Shown piece after piece: positions 33,137 to 44,181 of a stretch of DNA of 64,000 bases; position 1 is the first letter of the stretch, and every line of letters starts with the position of its first letter. The translations under genes and the position numbers were made by a program. This DNA is from Dendrophyllia cribrosa (Eukaryota > Cnidaria > Anthozoa > Scleractinia > Dendrophylliidae): the NCBI GenBank assembly GCA_024195265.1, contig JAJLRJ010000008.1, positions 26,962,432 through 27,026,431 of the forward strand, given 5' to 3'. The notes beneath the pieces were generated by a model. It made no database searches and was not told where the DNA came from. It saw only the letters and a list, made by a program, of their open reading frames with translations.

Positions 33137-34117
33137 GCCCTTTTACCCAAAGCAAGTGTGAATTCTAACCTTAACTGAATTTTTAGCCCTAGTGTAGCCT
33201 TAACCCCTAACTGCAGGGCTAAAAATTAATTCCAGTGCTTGGTGGCCAGTCGGGCCAGTTTCCTTGAGTTTTTAGTGGCCCATCCCAAGAGCGTTAAGGT
33301 TACAGTGTACCTTCGGGGGTGTCTCCAGTATAACAACTGTAGCGTCTTAAGATTACACTTAGTATACCTAAACCCAGATATCAAATTAAAGCTTACAGAG
33401 CTGGCTATCTAAATATGGAAACATTTGGTAATAAAATGAATTGTCGAATTTTTTATGACGTCTAAATTCCAACGTCCGAATCGGCTTTAAAACGCTATAA
33501 TTCAAAGCGATTATTGTATTTTGCTAATTTGATTTGTTCTCGGATTTCCGGACACGAAGCGCTAAAAAAACGTGTCGGCGATTCCCCATATTCAATTGCA
33601 GTGAAAAGTTACAGAATATTTTCGAAAAAGGGAGAAAAAAAATTGGAGTGATCGCACGCAAATGGCTCTTGGCGAAAAAAGTTTTGTTAATTATGTGTTA
33701 GCCTAGCTTCTGTCCAAATTTGAGGAAAATCGAACAAATTCCCTTTGAGTTGTAGCTCTTTAAAGTGTCCCCTACAAGCGAAAATTAACTTTGAGAAAAC
33801 AGCGCTTAAAAAAACATATCGCTTCATAAACAAACTCCGCCCACAAAAGTTATACCGTCATTTCTCCGTCAATTTTCACTGTTTTTCGATAATTTTTTTT
33901 TTGGATGAAAGTTCATTCTGTAAACTTTATTTTGACGCCAAAAAATAAAAAAATTCAATAAATTTTCGATCTGAAGGTACACTGTAACCTTAACTAAGGA
34001 AATAACACAAAAAGGCATATAATGCCCCCAGTGATGCCCTGAGACATTTTTTTAACATTTCAGCCATTCATTTGGCAATATAAAATCATTTGAGGTGTTG
34101 AAACTGAGCAAAAGATC

Positions 34118-34192
34118 CACAGGACGAAATAACGATTTTAAGTGCAAGTAAAGGTTCATTAAAGATTAGTAAATTCATTATTTCGTCCTGTG
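34118..34192. mobile_element. 75-bp MITE, right end of composite
   Basis: Same termini as 31238-31578 but internally deleted. It contributes the terminal TGRNNEFTNL residues to the truncated L1 frame. Confidence 0.85.
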
Positions 34193-36600
34193 AACGCGAT
34201 TAAGCCACCGTAAGTTAGAAAGTTCGTTTGGAGATCATATTTATCTTGGAATTGTTTTAAGGTTAAGAACTTATTATTGCCGTCAAGAAGATCACCTACA
34301 GTGGTTAAACCTTTCTTGTGCCACGATAAATAATAAATTGGTTTACCATCTACTCTAATAAAACGGTTATTCCGGAGTATTTCATTTGCAAATTCGTCGG
34401 CATTAGATGGATCAGAAGAGTGAAGATTTTGCCAAATCGAGAGCATGGTTATATAAAAATCTGGAATCCCAGTCAAATCTATGTCTTCTATTTTATAGTT
34501 ACACTCAAGGAGAAAAGTACTTCCGTATTTTCTGAAAGCTGAGGTGAAAAGTGCACACCAATTGCTATTTTCGTCATCATGTAACCTCTTCACCCAAGCA
34601 GATTTGAGAGCTTTGTCTACGATGGAAAAATCAACCATTTTTAATCCACCGTTAGCAAGGGGACCGATCAAAGTACTTCTTTTTATTTTGTCCGGTTTAT
34701 AATTCCAAACAAATTTGAAACAGACATTATTTACCTCTTTGTCAAAACGTGGTGGCATAACTAGTACTGAGGTATTATACACAAGTTTCGAGATGCCAAG
34801 AGTTTTAACAATGTTGATCCTGCCCAGAAGAGTCAGGTTTCTATTTGTCCATCGATTTAAAGTTGCTTTTAGATTAGAAAGTTTTTCTTCAAAATTTAAT
34901 TTCCGACCGGCGTTGGGGTCATATGCGAAGGCAACACCGAGTGCAATTATATATTCTTCAGGCCATGATATTCCGAAAGGGGTTTTCACGTTAATATTTC
35001 TTTTAAGACTGCCGAGCCACATTCCTTCTGTTTTGGAAGAGTTAATCTTGAGGCCGGAGCAAATCTCGAAATCTTTCAGAAAATCGAAAAGATGACAAGC
35101 GGATGCTTCATCTCGTAACAAGGTTGTTATGTCGTCTGCGTATAGACTAAGCTTGACTTCCTTATTGCCGATCTTTAGACCACGTATCAAACTGTTTTCC
35201 CGTATACTTTGAGCAAGAAACTCAATCGCAAGGACAAAAAGGAGTCCAGACAAAGGACAACCTTGTCTGACACCTCTTTGAAGAGAGAAAAAGTTAGTAG
35301 CGTACCCGTTATTGGTGACACAGCTGCTGATATTGTAATAGAAAGTATGAATCCATTTTTGAAACATAGGGCCAAAGTTCATTATCTCAAGAGATTTAAA
35401 CAAGAAGCTCCACTCAAGGGAGTCAAAAGCCTTTTCAAAATCTATAAACAAAAGTAGGCCAGGGAGGTCTTTCCTGTCGTACATGATATAAGTCGAATAT
35501 TCTCACCAATGTATCTGTTTTTAACATATCCAGTTGGATCTCTATTTATCAACGTTGGTAAGACTTTTTCTAGCCGTTTGGCAATACATTTTGTGGCAAT
35601 CTTATAATCAGTGTTAAGCAAGGTTATCGGACGCCAATGTTTAAGGTATAGCGGCTCTTTTTTCTTTTTTGGAATAAGAGAAATGACGCCACGCCTCTGT
35701 GAGATCGATAACTCTTCGTTCTCAAAAGCTTCATTAAGACATTCTAGTAAAGGTGTTTTTATATCATCCCAAAATCTTACATAAAATTCTGCAGTTAATC
35801 CATCCGTTCCAGGTGACTTACCTTTAGCTAGCGTTTGAACCACTGACCAACATTCTTCTGCTGTAATCAAGCCTTCGCATTGATCTTTTTGCTCTTCGTT
35901 TAGCTTTGGAATGTTTGAAATCTTAGTAAAGAAGTCTACTTGGTTCTTATTACTATTTGTTGAAAGCTTAGATGCGTATAAGGTCGAATAAAAATTCTCA
36001 ATTTCTTGTAATATCTGATGGGATTCTTCAATCGTACTTTCACTTGCAGTTTTAAGTTTCTGGATGTGTTTTCTGTTAAATGAACGTTTTTCCAAATTCA
36101 TGAAATATTTGTTGCTTTTCTCACCAAGTTCATACCACCTGGCTTTGCTTCTTATAATTGAACCTTTTGTTTTATATTCTGCAAGCTTCTGCAGTTTGGT
36201 TTTAACACTCAGTAATTCAGCAACAGCGGTTGTGTCTTTAGGGTTCTGGTCAACCCGTTTGTGCAATTGTTGAAGCTTGCAGAGGAGATCTATTTCGGTA
36301 GATTTTTTACGTAGTGACAAGCGCTTAGAGAAACGAATACAAAAGTCTCTAATTTCCATTTTTATCATCTCCCAGTAGATTCTTTTGTTCCTCGATTCAC
36401 GATGTTTTTCTTTGACATACGTTAAATAGAACTTAAGCTTTGTTACAAATTCTTCGTTTTCTAGGAGTGATTTGTTAAATTTCCAGAAACCGGGCCCACG
36501 AGGGTTATCTTATTCGCTTTCGTGTTTAAATTCTATATAGATTGGAGAGTGATCAGATTCACAGTGTAGCTGCCGGTATTCTGACCAGCGGGTTTCCCCT
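34193..36600 (-). pseudogene. L1 ORF2 reverse transcriptase
   Basis: Two overlapping frames with a frameshift near 35480. The upstream block (36600-35442) includes SDHSPIYIEF from the end of the endonuclease domain, then GKSPGTDGLTAEFY, SLIPKKKKEPLYLKHWRPIT and YKIATKCIAKRL. The downstream block (35484-34193) includes LLFIDFEKAFDSLEW, QGCPLSGLLFVLAIE and the catalytic LSLYADDITTL. These are RT motifs in canonical order. A stop after HESE near 36511 also breaks the linker. Confidence 0.9.
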
Positions 36601-36890
36601 TTGTTTATTAGGAGCATGCGCACGGGGGCCTCGTCATTGGCGTGCACGAGGCCACCGTGAAATAACCTCAAGTAACTCAAGTTTCTCAAGTGTTTTGTAA
36701 CCCGTTTTGTTAAGGTTTTTCTCGCGTTAATCGATGTCTTTCACCGCAATTCCTATGGATACATGTGATGGTTATAATGTACGATACTTGTGAGTCATTC
36801 AAGAACGCCTCGTGTATGATTAAACGTTTAAGTTGTTGTTTGAACGTCATGGTCTTCATTGTGTGCCGCCATTCGCCGTTACACACAGTA
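36600..36890. other. 290-bp foreign insert in L1 ORF2
   Basis: The endonuclease frame runs out at KTDIKS (about 36893) and resumes with CESDHSPIYI at about 36580. The intervening DNA is not LINE-like. It holds a short inverted GGCCTCGT/ACGAGGCC near 36625-36655 and repeats of AACTTGAG. Origin unknown. Confidence 0.55.
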
Positions 36891-37562
36891 AGATTTTATA
36901 TCAGTTTTGTAGACACAAGGGACTAATTGTCGGGAGACAAGCCAATAGTCCAGCCTACATCTTATCTTACCGGAGCTATTACTCCATGTGGAGCGTATTT
37001 CAGTCGGATTTTGTAGTCTCCAGATATCGATTAAATCGAGGTTGCTACTGAGATCGTATATGAGGTGTATTATTTTTTTCTTTGTATGAATATCTTTGCC
37101 TCCTACTTTGTCAATATTTTCAAGAGGGCAATTGAAATCTCCTCCTAATATGATATTCTTTGTTGCGAAAGGCCGTAGTCTGTCTTGCAAATTTTCGTAA
37201 AAGTTTACCTGGGAGTTTTGATCGTTGGGAGAGTAAATGTTGGCTAAAACAAATTCTTCACCATCGATTGAAACATTTAAGATTAGAAATCTTCCATTTT
37301 TGTCGTTGATCACTTGAACGTTTTCAGGTTTTACAGTAGGTCGAAAAAGGATCATGACACCTTTACTATGTTTGGTACCATGTGAAAAGTAGATGTCACC
37401 GCCCCATTCTGCACTCCAAATGCGTTCTTTTGTTGTGTCACTATACGTTTCTTGTAAGAAAAATATATCACTTTTGCTATTGTGAAGCCACCTGAAAAGT
37501 TTCCTACGTTTAATTGACTTATTGAGGCCTCTGATATTTAACGAGATGCAACTTAAGTTCAT
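36890..37562 (-). pseudogene. L1 ORF2 apurinic endonuclease domain
   Basis: ATG at 37562 begins MNLSCISLNIRGLNKS. Then SDIFFLQETYS, VLANIYSPND, GGDFNCPLENID and RCRLDYWLVSRQ follow: the catalytic N, E and D-x-N residues of the APE-type nuclease are present. The terminal S-D-H motif is displaced to 36580 by an insertion. Confidence 0.88.
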
Positions 37563-37569
37563 GGTGATA

Positions 37570-38140
37570 AATTAAAGTTTTGCGACGACGGTTTCTTTAG
37601 AAAGTTGTTGAAATCGCCAAAGCGTGCCTCATCCAGCTCATAGTTTAAATAGAAACAAAAAATACTGTTAATGCAATACAGATCGTAATACAATATGTAC
37701 AATGAAACATGGTTAAGCCAGCAAAGGGGTTGCATGTATGAGAGTTAAAAATACAGCTAGATAACGATATACAAAGAAAGAAAGCAATTTACAAAGTTAG
37801 AAACAAACACAGAAGAAAGGGAAAGATCTAATCTGATTTCGTTATTGAAAAGATCGCAAGATTTACACCTTAATGCGACCTTAGGGACTTGGGACTTCAG
37901 AACAAACAAGAGAAACTATGGCAGGTTAATTGAAGTGCTTTGTACTGGCGAAATGGCTTTAGCATGCAACTTTTAGCGAAATTTTGTAAACAAACAAGAA
38001 GAAGCAACTTTGAATCAAAATTATGATAATCATTGCAAGGATACCATACTCTTCCTTAGCTATATTTAACGATACTCAAGTCGATCGACAAATTATGTGT
38101 GTCAGTTCAGAAACTAATAGTTTTAGGATAGGCTTACATG
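37570..38140 (-). other. L1 inter-ORF spacer
   Basis: AT-rich, no ORF; lies between ORF1 stop and ORF2 start. Confidence 0.55.
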
Positions 38141-38940
38141 CTAATCTCTACTATTTTCCTGTGGCAAGAGATATTCCGGTAGATTGTTCACTGAATAACT
38201 GGTACTATTGACTGTCAATTTTTTACCTCTTATAAATACATGTGCGATGTTCAATTCCTTAGCCTTCCTATATGCAGCTCGAAGCTTCCCACGTTCTTTT
38301 GCTGATTCAACTGAAAGGTCTTTGTCGATGAATACCGATGAAAAACGAGAGCTGTTCATTAATTTCTTTCTGTTTCCCCAAACCCAATCAGAGTCCATTC
38401 TTGAAACGAAACGAGCTAGAATTGGCCGTGGACGTGTAGGACGTGACGCTCCATCCCTTGGCTCTGTTGAAGCATCGTTGTTCGTAGCTCCGTTCGAAGT
38501 GGCTGTAGTAATTGGTTTCCCAGTTCGATGTATTGCATGGAACATTATGTCATCTGGAGTGGCGCCGAGTACACCTAGCACGTCCATCACTTTACGCGAA
38601 CATTCTTCATTGCTCTCTCCAGGATTCTCAGGAATATTGTAAAAGCGAAGATTCTCTCGTCTAGAGTAATCTTCCTGTTGGATTACACGATTTTTAAGCG
38701 AAATAATCTCCTCGTTTAAATTGTTGTTCTCTCTTAAGGTGCTGTCACACTGCTCTTGTAAAGCCTTGTTCTTCTGTTTAAGAGATTGCACTTCTGTCCA
38801 TGCTGCATTCAGCGATTTCGTTGCTTCGCTTAATTCCGATTTAATAGCATAAATTTCGCTTTTAAGTTCGTTTTTCAGAGCTCCAATATCATTGTCGATT
38901 TTAGAGAATCCATTTTCGATTCTTGTTTGGATGCCATATT
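38141..38940 (-). pseudogene. L1 ORF1 (coiled coil + RRM-like)
   Basis: From an ATG region near 38935, a one-base shift precedes the long frame. A coiled coil (IGALKNELKSEIYAIKSELS and QKNKALQEQ..STLRENNNLN) leads to VIQQEDYSRRENLRFYNIPE, the conserved opening of the transposase_22/ORF1p RRM domain, then RPILARFVSRMD and FIDKDLSVESAKERGKLRAA. Binds element RNA in this family. The coding frame is open from about 38890 to 38141. Confidence 0.85.
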
Positions 38941-39029
38941 ACCATATGCATTGTTAGTCGGGCGAATACTTTCAACCGTTGACTTCAACGTGATTTAACC
39001 GTCAGCAGAGTGAAAAAAAGTACTGTTAT

Positions 39030-39300
39030 CCGTCAATTTTTTATCGACCGATAGTCGACCGATACTCGGTAAAGTATCGGTGAAGTATCGGTGAACTAAA
39101 AACTATATTGGGCGAGTTATTGGGCGACATACATCTCGACCAATATATCGGCCGACTATCTACCGACCGTCAGCCGACTATTGACCGACTATAGACCGAC
39201 TGTCGGCCGACTATCGGCCGATATGTCGGCCGAGTCTCGACCGATATATCGATCGCTATATCGGTCGACACTCGGCCGAGACTACCTATAGTACACATGA
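39030..39300. repeat. CGACCGATA-type satellite block 3
   Basis: CGACCGATAGTCGACCGATA and related words; mirrors blocks 1 and 2. Confidence 0.9.
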
Positions 39301-40288
39301 TCCCAGAAACCTAACGTTGACTTTTTAACATGTAGGTTTTTGCAACACTTTTGTATTGATTTAGTCCTTTTAACAACATCCATGTTGTGTTTTAATTAGC
39401 TCCTCTCAGTCTAAAGGAGAGATTTGCAAGTTATGCAAGTTATCCGTTATTGTTTAAAAAGGAAAACCAACGCAATATTTTGCATGTACAGTTCAATCGA
39501 CGTGCAATATTATTATGAAATTTTTTTATAGTAAAAACTGCAATAATGGTCAGAAGTCCTTGGGGTCCTAAACAAGATATTACTCAGTGACAAACTGAAA
39601 GGAATAAGCCGCTTACTCAGTCGATAAAAATCGATGTAAAAAATAAATCGATACAATCGATATCAACGAACAGCAATTGTCGATTAAATTGATATCGGTA
39701 AGCGATAACAATCAACCTTATAGAAAAAAATATCGATTGTTACCGATTGGTATTTATTATTATTATCATGATTATTACCGATTATCGGTTAAGCGATTGA
39801 CTACACCTGGAATGAGTCAATATTTCTTTTTTATGCCCCACTTCGTATTGGATTATTGTAACTCGCCAATTGTGTAAACTCCCCCACTAGGAACCTCTGA
39901 CCATGACTGTAGTTTCAATCTAGCTGCCAACCTTAACGTAACCTTAAAGTAAAATGATTGAGATTAGATAAAAACCCAAATAACATGATAGCAATAATAA
40001 CAGCAGTGTTTTACTCCTGTGTTGTTCTTTTCTCAGGGTTTGGGGTGGGGGCATGACACTCTGTAACTGAGCCGAGACCCATTTAGAAATTAAACGGAAA
40101 AGGCACTAGACATGTAGAGGCGAACCTCTTTAACGCGGGCAGCAAAGGGACCGGATATACTTGTTTGTGCATAATAGGTGTCTATAAGCAGAACCTTATT
40201 TGTAACATGACCAGATTGAACATTATTGTCCTTTAACTTGAGGCTAATTCGCACAATTAAAAGTCTTACAACATGCACAATGAGGTCG
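39301..40288. other. Intergenic, ATCGAT-rich patch
   Basis: Between 39610 and 39800 the words ATCGAT, TCGATA and CGATTAT recur without a fixed period. No gene seen. Confidence 0.5.
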
Positions 40289-41105
40289 TCACTGGTAGTT
40301 TTTCAAAACGTCCGTTATCTCCGAATACAATTTAAGAGCCTCGTACTCATTTAAAGGTGGAACATAATCTGGTTTGACCAATCTCACCAACTCCTCTATA
40401 TCCTCATCGCAATCGACACAATTCTCGGCATACATTTCTCTGCAAGCAATTACATCCTCGATGTCCACTTTTACCAAGAAGTTGTGTGTTCCATATATCT
40501 CAGGCGTAAAAAAAACAGTACATCTGGCTTACCGCCTTCTACTTTGCATCGTTTTTGTCGCTGGATATTGTATGTATTCCACAGTTGTACCACAAGTTGT
40601 AGTTCCCGACGTATGATGGGTAAAAAAATAAATTTCAAGCATTCTGTGGTGAGATAATCGTCTCTGTACGCACCAGAGTCACGCAGATCTTTGAACAGAT
40701 TTATCCACCATCCCCCTCCTCCTTCACGAAATTTAGACCACCAGGCTTCTATACGCTGGTTTGTACTGCTTTTGCCTTGAATAAAGCTTCCACTACCCGC
40801 AAACTGGTCGTCGTCATGCCATCGAAAAAACTGTTGAAGGGTGCCAATAACTGTGTTCCGTCTCCGTTCCTCTGTCGCAACGCATCCTTCTTGGAACACC
40901 CTCGAGTTGCTGCACTGCATTGAGGTAGTAAGAGGCAATAACCCTGGGGTTCTTGTTTGTAGAATTGACTTCTAACCATATAATTCGCCTTGAAAAGCCG
41001 TCTATTGCACCATGAATATAAAATCCAAAGGGAGCAAGTTTATCCCATCCATCAATGTGCCATAGAAAGTTAGGACCTGGAGTGACATACTTTCTCCTCT
41101 TTAGT
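40289..41105 (-). pseudogene. Integrase-like gene, 3' half
   Basis: From 41105: RRKYVTPGPNFLWHIDGWDK, then IHGAIDGFSRRIIWLEV, the second Asp in RCDRGTE, and after a frameshift near 40900 the catalytic Glu in STNQRIEAWWSKF; further blocks IRRELQLVVQLWN and YVPPLNEYEALKL end at 40289. The D-D-E order and HIDG..IDGFSRRI signature identify an RNase H-fold integrase of the same type as the 5' halves in the palindrome. It starts almost exactly where those stop, which suggests an exon boundary at HIDG. It lies directly downstream of type B gene B3. Confidence 0.8.
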
Positions 41106-42275
41106 CTCAAGTGTGAAGTGTGAAGACCGAAGTCTGACGTCTGAAGCCTGAAGTCTGAAGTATGAAGTATGAAGCCTGACGTCTGAAGTTTGAGGTCTGA
41201 AGTCTGAAGTCCGAACACTGAAGTCTGGAGTCTGAAGTCTGAAGTCTGAACGAATAAACGTTGTTGTTGTTGTTGTTGTTGGTGTTGGTGTTGTTGGTGT
41301 TGTTGTTGTTGTTGCTGTTGTTGTTGTTGTTGTTGCAAACCACACATACAGCACAATGACAAAAAGAAAGAATAATAGTAATAATAATAAGTCGAATCTC
41401 TCGAGATGCATTAACTCCTCCTCAAGAAGGAATCTATATTCTTCGCTTTCAATGCACATCATTTCCACATCGTATTGTAGTGATTTAAGTTTATTGATTG
41501 TTTCTGGGAGATAACGGACGATGACAACACTCATTACACAAGCAGCGGTGAATGCGAGAAGGGCTCCTGGAACATTTCCAACAAAAATCGATGCCACAAA
41601 CAAAGCAACGGAGCCCAATGTGAAACCAGCAGCCCATCTTCTATAGCTCAAACCTTTTTTGATGTCGTTGTGAATGACTCGAACCAGTTGCTCATGTTCT
41701 GCTTGACAGCGACTTAACTTTTCATTCACTCCTGCCGTAATCTTCCGCAATGCATCGGTGTTAAGGCCATCCCACTGTGGAAGAAGAAGCTCCTTGTGTA
41801 TCAGTTCTATCGACAGTTGCAGCTTCATCTGCAGCAATTCGAACTCTTTTCGATACATCTTGTAGTCCATGTCCAAGCTCATAGCCCGGTCGTACAGGTC
41901 CACAGCTCTATATAGCAAATACACCGATATAAAACACAGTACTTCCCGTTTAGCAACCGCGACTGCCTTTCCCCCCAGATTTGGTACCTTTAGGATGAAA
42001 TCTCGCACCTCTTGAGGAATCATGCTATGAACTGTCTTCCAGTCAGTCGTCTTGTATATCTTGTATAGTTCCTTTACGCAGTCGATGAAGTTCACCAGTT
42101 GCTTTATATCATATATCGGTTTACCCTCCATCATCCAGTTCTTTCCGTAAATGGCTACCTCCTTGCATCCCTTTGGCACGCTGACTGCTTCAGTTGGAGA
42201 AATCATCATGGTAGCCACAAGTAGCACTCCGCTAGCACAGAAGAGAAAGCGGAAGTACTTCCGGTCTTGGAGCAT
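41070..42275 (-). CDS. Type B helical-hairpin membrane protein (copy B3) with repeat-derived tail
   Basis: A 401-codon open frame starting MLQDRKYFRFLF. Residues 1-31 form a signal segment (ASGVLLVATMMISPTEA). C37 (VPKGC) and C66 (NFIDC) are the conserved cysteines. Residues about 110-210 are amphipathic helices (DYKMYRKEFELLQMKL; EKLSRCQAEHEQLVRV). A hydrophobic hairpin follows at 214-253 (WAAGFTLGSVALFVAS...), a helix at 258-292, and a membrane segment at 295-313 (LLLLLLFFLFVIVLYVWF). In the other B copies the protein ends within a few residues of VWF. Here residues 315-401 are translated microsatellite (Thr-rich, then degenerate DFRLQTS repeats). Function unknown; membrane-active by inference. 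The core is intact, so this is the best candidate for a working type B gene in the window. Confidence 0.75.
   Translation of the reverse strand: MLQDRKYFRFLFCASGVLLVATMMISPTEAVSVPKGCKEVAIYGKNWMMEGKPIYDIKQLVNFIDCVKELYKIYKTTDWKTVHSMIPQEVRDFILKVPNLGGKAVAVAKREVLCFISVYLLYRAVDLYDRAMSLDMDYKMYRKEFELLQMKLQLSIELIHKELLLPQWDGLNTDALRKITAGVNEKLSRCQAEHEQLVRVIHNDIKKGLSYRRWAAGFTLGSVALFVASIFVGNVPGALLAFTAACVMSVVIVRYLPETINKLKSLQYDVEMMCIESEEYRFLLEEELMHLERFDLLLLLLFFLFVIVLYVWFATTTTTTATTTTTPTTPTPTTTTTTTFIRSDFRLQTPDFSVRTSDFRPQTSDVRLHTSYFRLQASDVRLRSSHFTLETKEEKVCHSRS
41105..41250. repeat. 7-bp GTCTGAA tandem repeat
   Basis: About 20 degenerate copies of GTCTGAA, read into the B3 tail. Confidence 0.92.
41262..41335. 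repeat. TTG trinucleotide microsatellite
   Basis: About 24 TTG units with occasional GTG; encodes the Thr-rich start of the B3 tail on the minus strand. Confidence 0.95.
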
Positions 42276-42480
42276 ATTGGAGAAAGAAATTCTCTTTCCT
42301 TGATATTATATGTTTGCCAGTCAGTGTGATCAGCAAGTGTAACCGGTAATTTGGACTGAACCGCCAACAAGAGCTGCCGCTTTAAAATACACGTCCGACA
42401 GTCACTGGCTGTAAGAATGACGTGTCTAAACTGCAGATTGTTGTTGTGGCAAAAACTGGGTCGAATACACGAGTGTTTTG
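42276..42480 (-). promoter_or_regulatory. Conserved type B upstream region (B3)
   Basis: Same block as upstream of B4-B6. AATGACGTG lies at 42416-42424 (complement CACGTCATT); TTTAAAATACACGTCCGACA lies nearer the gene. Homology to the other copies ends near 42480. Confidence 0.5.
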
Positions 42481-42609
42481 GGGGCGGGGATAGATGTGAG
42501 GGCTCTTCTGACACTGGGACACTGGGACCGAGTGCCACGATTGGCCGCGGTTCAGGCGGTGTTGAACACAGTCCACGTGACTTCATTAGTCCAATCACGC
42601 GTCACTTTA

Positions 42610-42765
42610 ATGATGATAATGGCGGTTGTCTTCACTCTTTCGCGTCGAGGTCATCTCGCTGTTCTTGGATTGATTTCTTGTTTCATCGAGCTTTTTAGTT
42701 CATCGATTTCGGAGGACCGAAAGAAAAGTATCGTGGCAAGCTACAGCCCAACTTGTAGCTTCAGG
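42610..42765 (+). CDS. Possible first exon of a secreted protein gene
   Basis: Frame from ATG (42610, or ATG at 42619) with a hydrophobic signal-like segment (HLAVLGLISCFIELFSSS) and then SEDRKKSIVASYSPTCSF, ending at a consensus donor CAG|GTGAGC (42766). CpG-bearing sequence upstream could be its promoter. No downstream exon was recognised in the following 2 kb, so this remains weak. Confidence 0.35.
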
Positions 42766-42779
42766 TGAGCATTTTTTTG

Positions 42780-43186
42780 TATCAAATTTGTTCAATGAAA
42801 ACCATGTTGTCTTCAAAACCCTTGTTTACCACTAATATGTGACATGGATATTTAGTTTGCCCTTTCTTTGCATTTTCTGCTCAGTATTTGGAATTATTTT
42901 TGCACAGAATTAAAGTTTAATAGTTAAACTTTAAGAACAGGCTAAAAGGCCAGGGGGCCCCAGAGGGCCCCGCCGTTTTAGTGGTGAAAAATCGACTTGA
43001 AGTTTTAGCTTTTTCACGTTTGTCACATATTCTCTTGTCAGATTTCATTTTTTTTTCTGATTCCTTTTATCTGAAATAAATATGTTTTTTCTTCTAGGTT
43101 TTTCAGGTTCTAAACGGCCCGAAGGCTCTTCGCCCGTTGTGTACAAATATATTGTTTTTAACAAATATATTGTTTTGATTTAATAC
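42780..43186. other. Non-coding (possible intron)
   Basis: AT-rich, nothing recognised. Confidence 0.45.
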
Positions 43187-43189
43187 TAA

Positions 43190-44178
43190 GGGGCCGATTA
43201 CATGGCGAATTTCAGCCCGGTCAACCGGGATGAAATTTCATTGTGATTACATGACTAATCAAAACTATAACAAAATTCTCGAATCTGATTGGTTATCAGC
43301 AGGCCCGATTAGAGCATTAAGGTGTTTCCCTCCAGTTTCTGTGTAGCCGCACCAAACATTTTTGAGCGGCCGTTTAACTAACTTTCCTTTTTTGAATTAG
43401 TATGAAACTTACACAAAATATTGTACATAGTTTGAAGTTTATAAAAATGCAACAATTTTGTAAATCGCATTTAAAATTGCAGAGACAAACGAGAAAAATT
43501 GAAATCACTTGAGTCTAAATCCCGAGCGATTGCGATGGCATCCAGAAAAATCAAAACTATTACGAGAAACTATGACATGGCAAACAAAATATCTAAAAAT
43601 TAGAAACTTTTGTCAAGCCGATTTTGAGTAAAATCAGAAAAACATTTTGAACTTGTGATTTTGCATGTGTATGAGCACATCCATAAGTTCCTCAATTAAG
43701 CTTATAAAAGTTTAATTTCTCAATCTCAAATTTACGCCAAAATGTGTGTTTAGTATATGAGATGAAACTATGAAAGTTTGAAAGCGTTTCTCGTTAGTTT
43801 TGGAGATTCAATTTTCTATAGGAAACCATAGTTTTTTGACTGAGTCCTTGATATTGTAGGTTGCCAAGTTTGAAATTGTGCAGGAAGATTGATAAAGAGA
43901 ATCAAAATGGCGTCACTTCGCATGCCCAAATTCACTTTTCAACCCGGGCTGAAATTCTGATGCGATTACATGGCGAATTTCAGCCTGTTTGGCCGGGCTG
44001 AAAATTCCAGCCTGGTTTCTGAAACCTGGCTGGAATTTTCAGCCCGGGCTAAAACTTTGTTCATGTAATCGCTAACTTCATTTTAAGAGGATTTATTTCA
44101 GAAGCCAGGATGAAATCTCAGCCGGTCAACTGGGCTGAAATCTCAGCCCGGGCTGAAATTCGCCATGTAATCAGCCCC
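43190..44178. mobile_element. 989-bp MITE, TAA target duplication
   Basis: Inverted ends GGGGCCGATTACATGGCG and complement GCCATGTAATCAGCCCC, flanked by TAA (43187-43189, 44179-44181). Subterminal arrays of AATTTCAGCC/GGCTGAAATT on both sides. No coding capacity; PIF/Harbinger-like by duplication size. Confidence 0.9.
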
Positions 44179-44181
44179 TAA

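Larger units (their letters stand above)
31238..34192. mobile_element. 2.95-kb MITE-bounded composite insertion
   Basis: Both ends are CACAGGACGAAATAA in inverted orientation. Each end is itself a small element with two such termini: 31238-31578 (341 bp) and 34118-34192 (75 bp, internally deleted). Between them lie about 2.5 kb of unrelated sequence with possible exons. The whole unit interrupts L1 ORF2; LIA codons are repeated on both sides (TTAATCGCG and TTAATAGCT), consistent with a diverged 9-bp target duplication. Confidence 0.72.
30881..38990 (-). mobile_element. L1/Tx1-like LINE, minus strand, interrupted
   Basis: Order on the minus strand: ORF1 (38940-38141), a spacer of about 580 bp, ORF2 endonuclease (37562-36890), a 290-bp foreign insert, ORF2 reverse transcriptase (36600-34193), a 2.95-kb foreign insert (34192-31238), and the ORF2 region after RT (31237-30881). 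The 3' end is missing: the coding frame runs straight into CGACCGATA satellite. The same kind of satellite lies beyond the 5' end (39030-39300). Confidence 0.88.
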
